Assembly: GCA_949825065.1 (NCBI GenBank)
Contig: OX463842.1
Location: 30,393,917-30,457,916, forward strand
From: Odontocerum albicorne
Lineage: Eukaryota; Arthropoda; Insecta; Trichoptera; Odontoceridae
DNA length: 64,000 bases
Direction of reading: 5' to 3'
How positions within the stretch are numbered: position 1 is the stretch's first letter; each line of letters begins with the position of its first letter. Under the pieces are notes generated by a model, which saw only the letters and a list, made by a program, of their open reading frames with translations, made no database searches and was not told the DNA's origin. Shown in pieces: positions 46,159-57,011 of the stretch. Both the position numbers and the translations under genes were made by a program.

Positions 46159-46548
46159 GTCATAGATTGTTTATAATCAGTTTAAGATATTTCCTTTTCT
46201 TGATGGAAAACCCGGAACCACATAAAGTTTCTGTATTTTTTTTAGTTTTGACTTACGCATCGAAGACCAGGACACTTACAAAGCGGAATTAAAAAGTTTT
46301 CAACACTTTGAGAAAATATTCTTCGCATAATATGTGGTCCAATTTATGACAACGGTACGATCAATTGTGCATTAATTAAATTAAAGTTCTACTAACGAGT
46401 TGAACCCAATATTCAATTTAATAAAATATCTAACTAATAAAGCTATTTCAAATTTATAACAAAAAACTGAAATAATTAAAAGAGAAAAATTATAATTTAT
46501 TCTCTGGGTAAAGACACGAAAGTATTGGATGTGGCCTATATTTAGGCT

Positions 46549-46906
46549 CTTTCCATAAACACTAGTACCTCCCTCGTCCGCGGGGGATACGTTCCATGAC
46601 ACCCAGTATATGCCTGAAACTGTTTTATTATATACCTGTGGTGAATTTTAATTTGTAAAATAAAGAATTGTAACAATGTACTGTAATAAAATTTATGTGA
46701 ATGTGGTCCCTCTCTCTCTCCTTCCTTCAGCTTGTGATGATGTGATGAATTGAGGTGAATGACGTAGGAATTGTGAAGCAACGTTACTACTCGTATATAG
46801 TAATCGAGTATTGCCTTTCTGACAATGCGTTGGAATTTTTCATTTAATATCTTCGACCGCGGTTGACCACGATTAACTGAAACCGCGGATAAGGGGGTAC
46901 TATACT
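46549..46906 (-). mobile_element. pogo/Tigger-like MITE
   Basis: Termini are inverted repeats: left CCTCCCTCGTCCGCGGGGGA followed by TACGTTCCATGACACCCAG and TGCCTGAAAC; right, read inward, AGTACCCCCTTATCCGCGG, a further CCGCGG-bearing block at 46856-46878 and AAAAATTCC. These CCGCGG-rich ends are those of Tigger/pogo-type elements, and the gap between them (about 190 bp) has no transposase. Oriented so that the Tigger 5' end is on the right. The internal piece includes AATAAAATTTAT, as in the family's 3' end. Confidence 0.75.
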
Positions 46907-47535
46907 ATTCGAGTATATCAGTTACATATTAGGCAAGGAAACCGCAGAATACTTGACCGAAGAAGAGTAAGAGAAGAGTTGAAAATTTGCCAGTGCATCT
47001 AGATTGAAAAAGCTTCTTAAGTTCATTTTTTTCGCTCTCACGCATATATTTTGTTTCAATTTTTCGAAATTTTTAATTATTCGTAAGCATAGTTTTTCAT
47101 GGCATGTTGAAACTTAAAACTGATGATTATTTTCAAACTATAACTTTAATATAAATGTTCTGCAATTTTGCCACGTCTTTGATGAAAATAAAACAATTTT
47201 TCGTATTTCTTGGGTATTTACGTACAATGTACGAGTACATAGAACTTAAAGTTAACATGATATTTTTTTTAAAAACGTAGGGGAAAGTATAGTTGTTTTT
47301 CTCAATCCTTTTTAGGTTTTCCATTTCTCTTCCTATTTTCTAGCTTTTTATGGTACTTGTATTTTTAGTATTTTGTTCTTAAATTATATTTTTATATAAA
47401 ATTCTTTATTGTACTCATATTCGTATATGTTTTAATAAAACATACCCTTTGTAACCTTTCACCCAGTACTTTACACCAATTTGTGAAACTGAAATTATAA
47501 TAATTTTGATGTATACAGTACAAGCTGGCAGCTTA
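46907..47535. other. AT-rich spacer
   Basis: Nothing recognised. Confidence 0.6.
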
Positions 47536-47539
47536 ACCT

Positions 47540-49260
47540 GTCTAGCATGTGAGGGCCCACTCTGAACTGGAGCTCAAATTCCACTGTTGACCAGCAAAGT
47601 GCAAAAGCTGACACGCTTAATGTATGTGGTTGTGCTCCCCATGGTGTCCCAAGAGTTTCCGAAGGATGTTATTTCTAGGACTGATTTTATTGTTTGAAAG
47701 ATGTACGGTCCAACAATACTTCCAGATATCAAGGGACCTCGTGAGGTTACGATTAAATTTGCTTCAACACAGTTTGCGTTTTGGATTGAGATTGTGGATA
47801 TGACATGCGTAAACTTCAGTTTACGCAGGGTTCGATTTCAGCTGATATTTCCTGTAATATGAAGCTATTTAATGCAAACCTTCTATGAGTTTATAGTTGT
47901 ACACGTATAGTGTAGAAGCGATCACATTTCCTTGCGGTATTTCGTTTTTCTATTTCTCCCTCGAAGTGTGACAAAAATCTTCTAACTTTGAAACTCTTCG
48001 TCAGCTCGTATACTTTAGTTAAGAGTTTTTTTATGGTTAATTGTATTAAAAGCTGCTATGAGATTAACGAAGGCTACACCATTTACCATTTTGTTATCTT
48101 CAATATGCTGTATAATACTACTCGTAGGCTCAAAATGTATTCACAATATGATTCCTCTGGTCTGAACCAACAGATTCTCTTATTAATTTATAATTCACAA
48201 AGTTCTTTATGCGGTTCATAAATATCCACTCAAAAAGTTTATAGAGGTGGCAGAGAAACGAAATAGGTCGATCTTTTTTGGATCCGTTGGTTCTTCATCT
48301 GGTTTTAGCAATGCAACAACCTGTGCTATGCTTACTCCATATCTTGGGGGTTTTCTTGTCAGTGATACTTGTGAAATAAGTTGAGCAGCCATATTTGGGG
48401 TTTTGGCCCAAATTTCTAGATTTGCTTTACTCTCAGGTTATCCAAAAACCTGCTTTATTATGGGCCATTTGGTTTGTTGTCACTTTGGAAATATATTGTG
48501 TAGGTTTTGCAGATTTTTGAGCATTTTCAAGCTTTCCTTCTATTCTGTATCACGCCCACTTTCTTTCTTTGTATTTAGCTACTTAAGTTGTTGCTGGCCA
48601 TTTGTTCGTCGAGGTCTCTAGTGAAATCGATCCAGTTTGTCTTTTTAAAATTATTTTTCTTTTTAAAAACGGACTAAATACTGAAGAGATTTTAGACAAG
48701 CAATTTTTTAACTGACTGATATTTTCCAGGCTATAACCTCTTTTCCAGCGACCAACTTTTAACATAAGATGGTAGCTTTGGATAATGGACAAGTTGTAGC
48801 AAGTTATTCTCGGCCTTTTATTCTAGTGCTGTTGTATTCTCGTCCTCATACATATACGTATGTACTATACCTCAGAGCGTACTGTGACAGTTGGAATCGC
48901 CCATCTCTAGATTTATGTTCCGTGTCCTGAAGATTGATGATTCATGAAACTCAAAATTTACATTTAGAGGTTTGTACACTGATGTCATTATGCAGGAAGA
49001 CAATTCAATTGTGAAAATCTCAATGTCAGGCGTCGTAAAGATTGCGCTTCTGTATTTATCATGTGGTCGTTCGAGGACCAACGTCATACCATCAGTAATG
49101 CCTTTGGTCTGTTATTCCACAGTGGTTTTTCTAGACTAGCAATACGTTACAGTGTTTGCTGATGTTAAAAAAAGTTCCTCCCTTGAAGCCTTCTATATTT
49201 ATTAAAGTTAATCATTTTAACCCACAGTTTTTAGTATTGGTTTTGATAATCCGGGGTTGG
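47540..49260 (-). mobile_element. non-LTR retrotransposon (family D), endonuclease plus RT, degenerate
   Basis: On the minus strand, running from 49260 down: endonuclease-like start (NIEGFKGG...SKHCNVLLV, broken), CGITDQR, then from 49087 TLVLERPHDKYRSA, VYKPLNVNFEFHESS and LEMGDSNCHSTL, the catalytic MGDFN block of AP-type endonucleases (here MGDSN); a linker; RT fingers at about 48400 (ISQVSLTRKPPRYGVSIAQV, LLKPDEEPTDPKKIDL); motif A at about 48100 (GVAFVNLIAAFNTINHKKTL; the usual D is N); and a C-terminal region to 47545 (NNILRKLLG, HNHIH). Many stops and shifts, no intact frame. The arrangement EN-RT without an RNase H fits Jockey or I-like LINEs. It is an ancient copy. Confidence 0.8.
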
Positions 49261-51319
49261 AATAGTTGACCATTAGTAAATTTCTTATGTTTCCAGGGGG
49301 ACCCCCTGTGATATATTTTGTTTTGATTTTCTGTCGTATCGTTCATTGCTAAATTTATGTAATTTCGTCTTTACATAATATATTTCATATTGATTTTTTA
49401 TACAGTCTACACGAAGTCCTCTTCATTGCACCCACTGTACTATTAAGATTGATTTAATATTTTTTTAAACAAACAAAAAATTAACAAGTCATTAAATTCA
49501 CTGAGTCATCAGAGGTATTTTAATATGAATTAGAAGAGAAAAAAATAGCTTATCAGTTCTAAAGTATTTTTTTTTGAGGTTTTATTACAGTTTAAATTAA
49601 GTAGATAGGTGAGTCACATTTTATTTTTCCATAACATTATCCAAACAATAGTATATTTAGAAAAGTTCTACTTTCCAAGCATAATTTCAATAATTTTATT
49701 TCCGATTAAAAGCTTAACTAGCGGAATTTATAGGTAACTAAAATAAGTATCAGATTATATTAAGTAAAATAAATATGCACAAAAAATGGAAATTAACGCT
49801 AAATTTAACCGACACAGTCGAAAGAACCAGTCTTGGTCTAAATTAAAATGTTAATTATCATCAACGAAAGGTTACTTTCACTTACATAACTATTACTCAA
49901 TGATGTAAGTGAGCATAATTCTAAAATCTTGGGTTTTGTCTGTGACGTATCGTTATATTAACATATTTGAATAAAATACATGAAATTATACAATAAATTA
50001 TTCCAACATTCCAAGTAATTTATGTTCCAGCACCCGTTATCAAATCAGGTTTGATTTTAAGCTCTCATTTTAAATAAAAGATAAAGCCCTTTCAATAATA
50101 CTAAATCGAGATTATTTTCAAATTATAAAACACTTCGAGTATAAAAGGATTAGGTATAAATGTATTCTTAAGGCTTTTTCAGTATTCTTGTTAAAATAAT
50201 GACATTATATTACATTTTTTTGCCATGCAAAGTAGTTAAAAATAGTCAACCACATATCTACGATATTTTATAAACTTATCAAAAGTGTTAAATTATACAA
50301 TATTGCATGTTGTTTTCAAAGGCTATTAAATATTTATTAAATTTGGAAATAGTATCACATAAAAATGTGTCCTTTTGAGGTTAATTGTTCTAATCCTTTG
50401 AAATGTATAGGAACGTAAAACTCTTAACTTTAAATTATTAATTGAATTGATCAGATATTACTGTATTGTATTGTAAAAACAAATATCTTATGTAAAAAAT
50501 ATTATCTACACATATAGCGGGTTGATATTGCCTATAAAGCATAAATAAGAAAAGATACTGCCCGAAAGACTGGATCCCCACTAGCGGAGGATGGGAGGAT
50601 CCAGGATTGGACTTTCAAGTCACCTGTACTGGGTGGGGAGGAGAGATGTCTGTGAGAGATTGACTGAGTAAAGTGAAGTCAACATTTTATCCAAAATTAC
50701 ATTTTTGCAAATTATAATTTTAAAATGACCTAAAGCTTTCCCCGTGTATTTTTGTTTTTATCTAAAAAAAATATTTAAATCGACATAACTCGTGTTAAAT
50801 TTAATATTTAACCAAATAATCTGGCCAAGTACTAATAGTTTTTAATTTTTAAAAAGTAATTATCAAGCTGTTTGTTACTTCACGAAAAAGTTTTTCTCTG
50901 CCAAGCGTACTCCTACCTCACACTCGTATCTTGAGGCTTGAGGCTTCCAACAAGATATTGATAAAGCCGAGCCCTCAAACTAAAGAACTTGAACTAGTTT
51001 GAATCACTTTGTTACAAAATAAATGATTTATCAAAATGAATAATATTTCTATATGACTAAGCGTGACCCGGGCGGAAAGTGTGTTTGTTACTTCAAATAT
51101 GTTAGTTCAATAAATTTATTCATGTTCATTTTTTTAAAGAATTTTGTTTGTAAAATACAATATATATTTTTAAAACACAATTCTACAAAATACACGTATA
51201 TTTTTAACTTTTTTTGGAAGTGCAACTGCAAAAAGAATTCAACTCGCAAAATATTTCGTTTTGTTTATGTCAAATATCAAATGAGCGAAAATTTTAAAAC
51301 TATTCAACGCGTCTTTATA
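49261..51319. other. AT-rich spacer, 2.1 kb
   Basis: Two oddities: a 15-bp near-perfect palindrome CAGGGGGACCCCCTG at 49294-49308, and a GC-rich island at about 50560-50670 (GGATGGGAGGATCCAGGATTG) that I cannot assign. The 102-codon ORF near 51053-51361 is Lys/Phe/Asn-rich and unconvincing. Confidence 0.5.
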
Positions 51320-52322
51320 TTGGGTGTTAACATAAGTTGTGTCCGTTTTTTTCCAATTTAAAAATGAGCACCAAAAGTAAAACAAAATGGCAAATGTTAT
51401 ACGTCATTCGAAAGAAAATTTTCTGCTCTACAAGATATTGTGTTTGCTTTTACGTTATATATATATATTATTTTATTTGATTACAAGTCTTCAAAATGGA
51501 ATGTCAAGTAGACGAAAGTGAGCATTTTCGACACCTCCTTCTGTTCGCGTTCAATCGAGAGAATAAAGCTGCCAAAGCTGCTCGCGATATTTGCGAAGTA
51601 TATGGTGAATACGCTATGAATTAAAGGACAGCTCGTCGATGGTTTTTGCGTTTCAAAGACTGTAATTTCGACCTGAAAGACATGGAGCGTTTCGGACGAT
51701 CAGTGGACTTCGATGAGGACCGCTTAAACTATATTATTCATGAAGATCTATATTATTCATGAAGATCTAGATTGAATATCCCTTCAAACCACCGTAGAAT
51801 TGGCTGAGCAGATGAATTGTAGTCACATGACTGTATACCGCCATCTTAAATCAATGGGAAAAGTCCAGAAGTTAGGCGCTTGTGTTCCACATGTTTTGAG
51901 TGAAAATAACAAAAATCAACGTTCGACAATTTCTACTGGTTTGCTCGCGCGTCATCGAGCTACGCATGGCCACCAGCAAAGGTTCCTTTACCGCATCATT
52001 ACTGGTGATGAAAAATGGTTTGAAAATGGTGATGAAAAAAAATACACTTCGCAAATATCGCGAGCAGCTTTGGCAGCTTTATTCTCTCGATTGAACGCGA
52101 ACAGAAGGAGGTGTCGAAAATGCTCACTTTCGTCTACTTGACATTCCATTTTGAAGGCTTGTAATAAAATAAAATAATATATGTAACGTAAAAGCAAACA
52201 CAATATCTTGTAGAGCAGAAAATTTTCTTTCGAATGACGTATAACATTTACCATTTTGTTTTACTTTTGGTGCTCATTTTTTAAATGAAAAAAAAACGGA
52301 CACAACTTATGTTAACACCTAA
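51320..52322. mobile_element. mariner-family transposon with inverted duplication (fold-back), 1,003 bp
   Basis: Inverted termini TTRGGTGTTAACATAAGTTG, flanked by TA at 51318-51319 and 52323-52324. The left 284 bp (51320-51603: TIR, 5' UTR and first 35 codons of transposase) reappears as an inverted copy at about 52042-52322, with only a few differences (TCTTCAA/CCTTCAA; an AT-repeat length change). The normal 3' half is therefore replaced by an inverted 5' end. Between the arms lie about 438 bp of transposase middle. A 19-bp direct duplication occurs at 51730-51767. Transcription across it would yield a hairpin RNA with about 280 paired bases. Confidence 0.9.
51496..52040 (+). pseudogene. 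mariner transposase, N-terminal and central part
   Basis: Starts MECQVDESEHFRHLLLFAF at 51496; then ENKAAKAARDICEVYG, a stop at codon 43 (51622-51624), a helix-turn-helix in TARRWFLRFKD, GRSVDFDEDRLN, a frame break at the 19-bp duplication, ELAEQMNCSHMTVYRHL, VPHVLSENNKNQR, and RFLYRIITGDEKWF carrying the first catalytic Asp (TGDEKW). The remaining catalytic Asp residues are absent because the sequence turns into the inverted copy. This is cut-and-paste DNA transposase; no activity is possible here. Confidence 0.88.
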
Positions 52323-53740
52323 TATTTTCTCAAAAAAGAAAAAAATCTGGGTTTTACCATTTTTGCATGTATACATCAACTTAATTAATCTCGACAACAT
52401 CTACAGCATACACTGACACCAAGAAAATCCATAAAAATGTGCGTGGGAAGGCTGACCATATATCTCGTTGCTATGGGACTACGTTTTTTAACTGTTCATG
52501 CTGTATGGTCACGGCTGTATAAATAAAACGTGTAACCTGGGTTTTTAAATAAAAGAAAATACTTTTACTATACACAATAAATGAAATATCGGAACCTATA
52601 TCGTCTCTGTCATTCAAGAATTAGTGATTACAACAGGAAAATAATTCTAATATAGTTTGGACAAGTTATGTTGACAGGAAGAACAAAGAAAACGGACAAG
52701 AGGAAGGTCTCCCAACAAGTTGGATATACCAAATAAAGTAGTTAACAGATTTTTTTTAAATACGGCCTAGGATCGTAGAGGATAAAAGCGAATGATGTCC
52801 CAAGTTCTAGACATAGCAGAGAACCACGAAACGCAGTATTGAGCACGTGATGAAGGCCAGTTTTTAACTGTAATATTTAACTTCGCGTTAGATTTACACC
52901 ATCACAAGTTTTCCCTACAAACTTAAATAAACCCATGAACTGTTGCGAAACAGCGATATCCATGAATTGGATATCGCTGTTTCGCAACACACGTCACTCC
53001 AAAAGCGCTCCAAAAATGTATATTAAACTATGATTACTAAGCGCTGGTTTATGTTGCTGCGAGGTTGTAACCAACCAACCAAACCGAGTTGTAGATATGA
53101 TATGATGTGAAAGTTGGGTGTTTCCACTCTTACAGAAATTCTAATGTGTGTGTGATTTCAAGAAATTCATTTTCCGCTATAGGTGTTTTTCTTCTCAGGA
53201 GAGATTCAAAGCTAATTCACATCTCTATCACCGAATGATTCCAGTCGACTATCGCAAACCAACGCTCAATGTGGTAACCTATAAAGTTTGATTACGGCCG
53301 CCGACAAAAAATCAGCAACCCAACAAAAACATTGTTTAAGTTTATTTGAAATATCGATTAAACATACATACCTCAATCCCTTAGGTGCTAAAATGTCAAG
53401 TCAGATAAATGGGTATTTCATAGTTGAATTCTGTCATGAAAAATGTTCTCACAAGCTTATGTTACATAAAGCGGCGTAATATTTCCTCAATTATCTTAGT
53501 ACAGGTAAAATGTGTATAGGTTCCTTTTTGTTTACTAACGTCCATATAATATGTTCCGTTCAAGACGACCTCTTCTCCGAGAGCCGGGAGGTAGTTAACG
53601 ATCATTTATATTATTATTCATATTATTCAGTGACCATTAATCGACAGGCCGTTGGCAAATCAATCCTCAGCACTGCAAATTTGATAAAAGAGAGAAAATG
53701 TTTATTTTTGTTGAGCTCCTATACTACCAAGTCTGTATGA
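52323..53740. other. AT-rich spacer
   Basis: Apart from the hairpin at 52942-52988, nothing is recognised. A short GC-rich ACGGCCGCCGAC lies at 53293. Confidence 0.55.
52942..52988. repeat. perfect 21-bp inverted repeat with 5-nt loop
   Basis: The left arm 52942-52962 starts GTTGCGAAACAGCGATATCC; the right arm 52968-52988 is its exact complement; the loop is TGAAT. Too short on its own for a typical precursor microRNA, since the flanks do not extend the pairing. Confidence 0.97.
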
Positions 53741-53842
53741 ACCTGTACCGTTGTATTGCACGCCGTGAAGAGAAATTATCACAAAGGCGCGAGGCGCATT
53801 CACGCCGCACAACGTGTGTCATTAGAGGAAAGTGAAAACTTG
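53741..53842 (+). CDS. candidate exon ending in a GTGAGT donor (weak)
   Basis: 34 codons between an upstream stop (53738-53740) and a good donor, TTG|GTGAGTTC, at 53842|53843. The reading has HAVKRNYHKGARRIHAAQRV and SLEESENL. The stretch is GC-rich against its flanks. No acceptor is identified and no family recognised. Confidence 0.22.
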
Positions 53843-54699
53843 GTGAGTTCAACATTTGTGATTTCTTATGATTATGGATGCCCTACATTTACCTCTGTTA
53901 AGATTATTCTATGTTTCGGTATGGGCATTTGATTGTATAATTCAATAATGAGCACAAAGAAATTTGCGATATTTGTCTACTTGAAACATTCATTACTTAA
54001 ACCGACATTTTTAAACTAGTTTTAGCTTCGCAGCTCAGGTAAACGTTTGTTTATACAATCATACGTGTATGTGGGCATTGTTAATATTATAAATAAATCT
54101 CAATAGAGATAATAACTAACTGTGACTGAAAGGGCCTCACCCATGGAATGTTTTTTAGTACTGTTTCTGAAAGTTCGTGATTTTTTTATTTACAAAAAAA
54201 AATACACGCTGTTTGACTTCCACTCTGCGACTATTACATGTAATATAACTGGTACCATTGAATAAGAAATGAGATTTAATTTTGTTTCGTTGCTTTTAAG
54301 AAAATAAATTTTTCATAAACATAAAACTTGGACATAATATTGTATACAAATCATTCACTAATCTTGAAATGGAAATAATTCGTATGAACATAGCTTTTAG
54401 ATAAAAAAAATATATAAGGCTATTTATTTCTACGCTTAAAAAATCTAATTTGCCTCATTTTTTTAAGACTCTAATTCTAATAAACTACAAATTGTAGATC
54501 TACGCATATCATCTTTGAATTGTATGCCTGATTTGCATAGATAACCTGAGAGAGTGACCCCATTGAATCGCGCCTATTTTTAAAACGTTGTTTTCAAACA
54601 TTTAAAGTCGACATTATATTTTAGTTTAGGGTGAATCGTGATAAAATTATTCAAGCTGTTTTTACGTCTAATAAAATATCGAAATTCGGTAAGTAGGGA
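53843..54699. other. AT-rich spacer
   Basis: Nothing recognised. Confidence 0.6.
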
Positions 54700-55013
54700 C
54701 GTGCTCATTGTCTTCGGAAACTAAGATCTTATGGAAAATTTGCAAGCATCGTTTTCCAAAAAAATATATCGCTTAACGAATAATTTCCAGGAATGGTGAA
54801 ATTCGGTGGCCTCCTCGCTCGTGTGACCTGACCGCCCGAGATTTTTTAAGCCTCAAGCCAGCAACAATTGAAGGCCTATGAAACAACATTCAAATGGAAA
54901 TTTAATTAATGACAGTAGAAACTTAGGGCTGTATTATGAAAAATTCACTGAAAAGAGCAAGAATTTGCGAAGAGGCAAAAGTACGTCATTTCAGGGACAT
55001 AATATTTCATAAT
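54700..55013 (+). pseudogene. Tc1/mariner-superfamily transposase C-terminus
   Basis: The plus strand gives FPKKYIA, a stop, RIISRNGEIRWPPRSCDLT, ARDFLSLKPATIEGL, two stops and RARICEEAKVRHFRDIIFHN. The block RWPPRSPDLTPLDFFLWG, holding the third catalytic acidic residue, then KPxTIEEL and GGHxxDIIFH, is the C-terminus of a widespread insect Tc1/mariner-superfamily transposase. The WG(Y/F)LK element between the DF and the KP is deleted. Related in style to the deletion derivative at 44622-45098, but no termini are found here. Confidence 0.75.
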
Positions 55014-56189
55014 TGACTCTAAAATAAATTTATACTTTAAGTTTGATATTTTATAAGAAACAGAATTTAAATTTTTTTTTTGATGTTTACAACTCTTATT
55101 TAACTTATCCTGAATTAACAACTTGTTAGTATTTTTTATTGTTATTTATTATTATTCGCTCTCTAAACGGAGCTATAGAAATATTATAAAATGTTATAAA
55201 TTAATGGAAAAGTTCAATAATGCAGTGATTATTTTTTCCAATCACGTCAAGCAATAACCGTGAAAATCTCAAATTACTCAAAATGTTACAAAGTTGGCAA
55301 AATTTATTAAGAATCTTTATACCATCTATTTAGAAATGGTTGTTGTAAATACTATTTTTTTTCACTGATTTCTACGGGGGCTAGAAATACAATTTGTCAT
55401 AAAGTATTTATTGTTGATAATGTCAAGTCTCTCCTTAAGTTGGAACGATAGTTGTAATCAGTGTTGTAGATTAGTAGTAACGCACCGTGGGACTTGACAG
55501 CTACTCTAAATGTAACGTGCACTACTTGTTGCGCGTTAGACATTTATTGTAAGTACTCGTACTTAATAGTATGAGTACATTAATTTTAATGAGTTTCTCG
55601 ATTTAATAAATACTTTCTAAAAAATAAAATTTAAAAGCCAAAAGGAACCAGATATTTCCTTAAGATAAATTTAAGGACATTTGTAGAAGTGACATCCAGT
55701 TTTTCGGCCTAAATACTCGTATGTTGCATATTGAGAGAAGTAAGCAAAAATTCGAAACCTATGGAAAAGTAAAGTTCAAGGACAGCTTATTCACAAACTA
55801 GTTTGGATAGCTAAGCAGGTCTATGGGAGGCGATGCAGGTCTATGGTTGGACGCTACAGCCACAGTTAGAGATGTGTCGGAGTTGCTGCAACATTCCATC
55901 GTCATTAACTGAAACCATCAACTGAAAAATATGTTTTTACTTAACTCTGTAAATCTACCAGATTGGGTCAAATCGATCGATCGAAGTTAGTGCAGAAAGT
56001 ACTCGTAGTAACGACAAGAGTTTAAATTTTTTTGCTCAGATAAAATCACAAATATATAAATTTTATGTGAAGAATAATTAAAAATATATTTGCAAAAATG
56101 GCGTAGCGTATTTTAGAATCGATCATTTTATTTGAAACAAATCGACTTTAAAGACGGTAAAACTGTTTTTACTACAAATTTAAGTTTGC
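55014..56189. other. AT-rich spacer
   Basis: 55790-55900 is somewhat GC-rich (CTATGGTTGGACGCTACAGC) and may be LINE-derived, unassigned. Otherwise nothing. Confidence 0.5.
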
Positions 56190-56460
56190 AGGGTTAAGCA
56201 TAAGAGTAAACAATGAACGGCTCAGGGAAAGTTTTTTGTGAGAGACAGATATTGTAAATAGAATGAAGAAAGAAATGTTGAGATGACTTGGAAACATGGA
56301 TAAAACAAATTGTAAAGTACTTACAAAACAAATAAATATATTAGAATAAAAATACCGAAAAAAGAATGGAAGGAGAATGCTGGAGAATATTGAATAATCG
56401 GAAATAAGAAGTATTAGAAAAATAATAAAAATCAATCCTTTCGATAGTTTAAGTAAATGA
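56190..56460 (+). pseudogene. LINE family A-like C-terminal relic
   Basis: Plus-strand pieces MKKEMLR, stop, LGNMDKTN, VLTKQINI, RKKNGRRMLENIE and EIRSIRKIIKIN follow the family A order (K-K-x-x-L-R-W-x-G-H, LTKQI, GRxR). Strongly decayed. Confidence 0.5.
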
Positions 56461-57011
56461 AATAAGTTTTTGAGTTGGATTTTTTTTATCTACGCGCCCA
56501 AATAATTATTATAATGTGAAAATAACGTAAAGATGTGAAGCATATGCCCAGATACGAGTACATTTGGAATAACGCATAATATTATGCACCTTAATTTAGT
56601 ATGTTAAGTTGTCGCTGACTTTCACTGGCATTCGCATCAACTAAATTAATAATGAGGGTGATTAGCACCGAGTTTTTTTATTCAATCGTCAAATTAAAAA
56701 TAATTAACAGATCGTAGCTTTAAAGATTTATTTGACTTAATTTTATACCGGCAATCAAAATGAAATCAGAGTTGTAAACCACGGTTGACAGTGTATGGAG
56801 GTATGTATGCTAAAAATCTAACCTACATTCTGTTTTGAGATATTTAAGGAAACATAACGGCACGTTGTATGGGCTTGTATGGAAAAAAATTTGGGCTAGA
56901 GATATTTCAGGTTAGATATGTATGCAGATAGATGATTAAAATTTGCTTATTGGATATTTCAAATATATTATTTTTTTAGTGTCCGATAGTTTCGTATTTA
57001 TCGGATAGATG
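56461..57011. other. AT-rich spacer
   Basis: Nothing recognised. Confidence 0.6.

Noticed and set aside
51053..51361. 102-codon plus-strand ORF
   Set aside because: Lys/Phe/Asn-rich low complexity overlapping the mariner's left edge.
52942..52988. microRNA precursor
   Set aside because: Stem too short (21 bp, 5-nt loop) and the flanks do not extend it; kept only as a structural observation.
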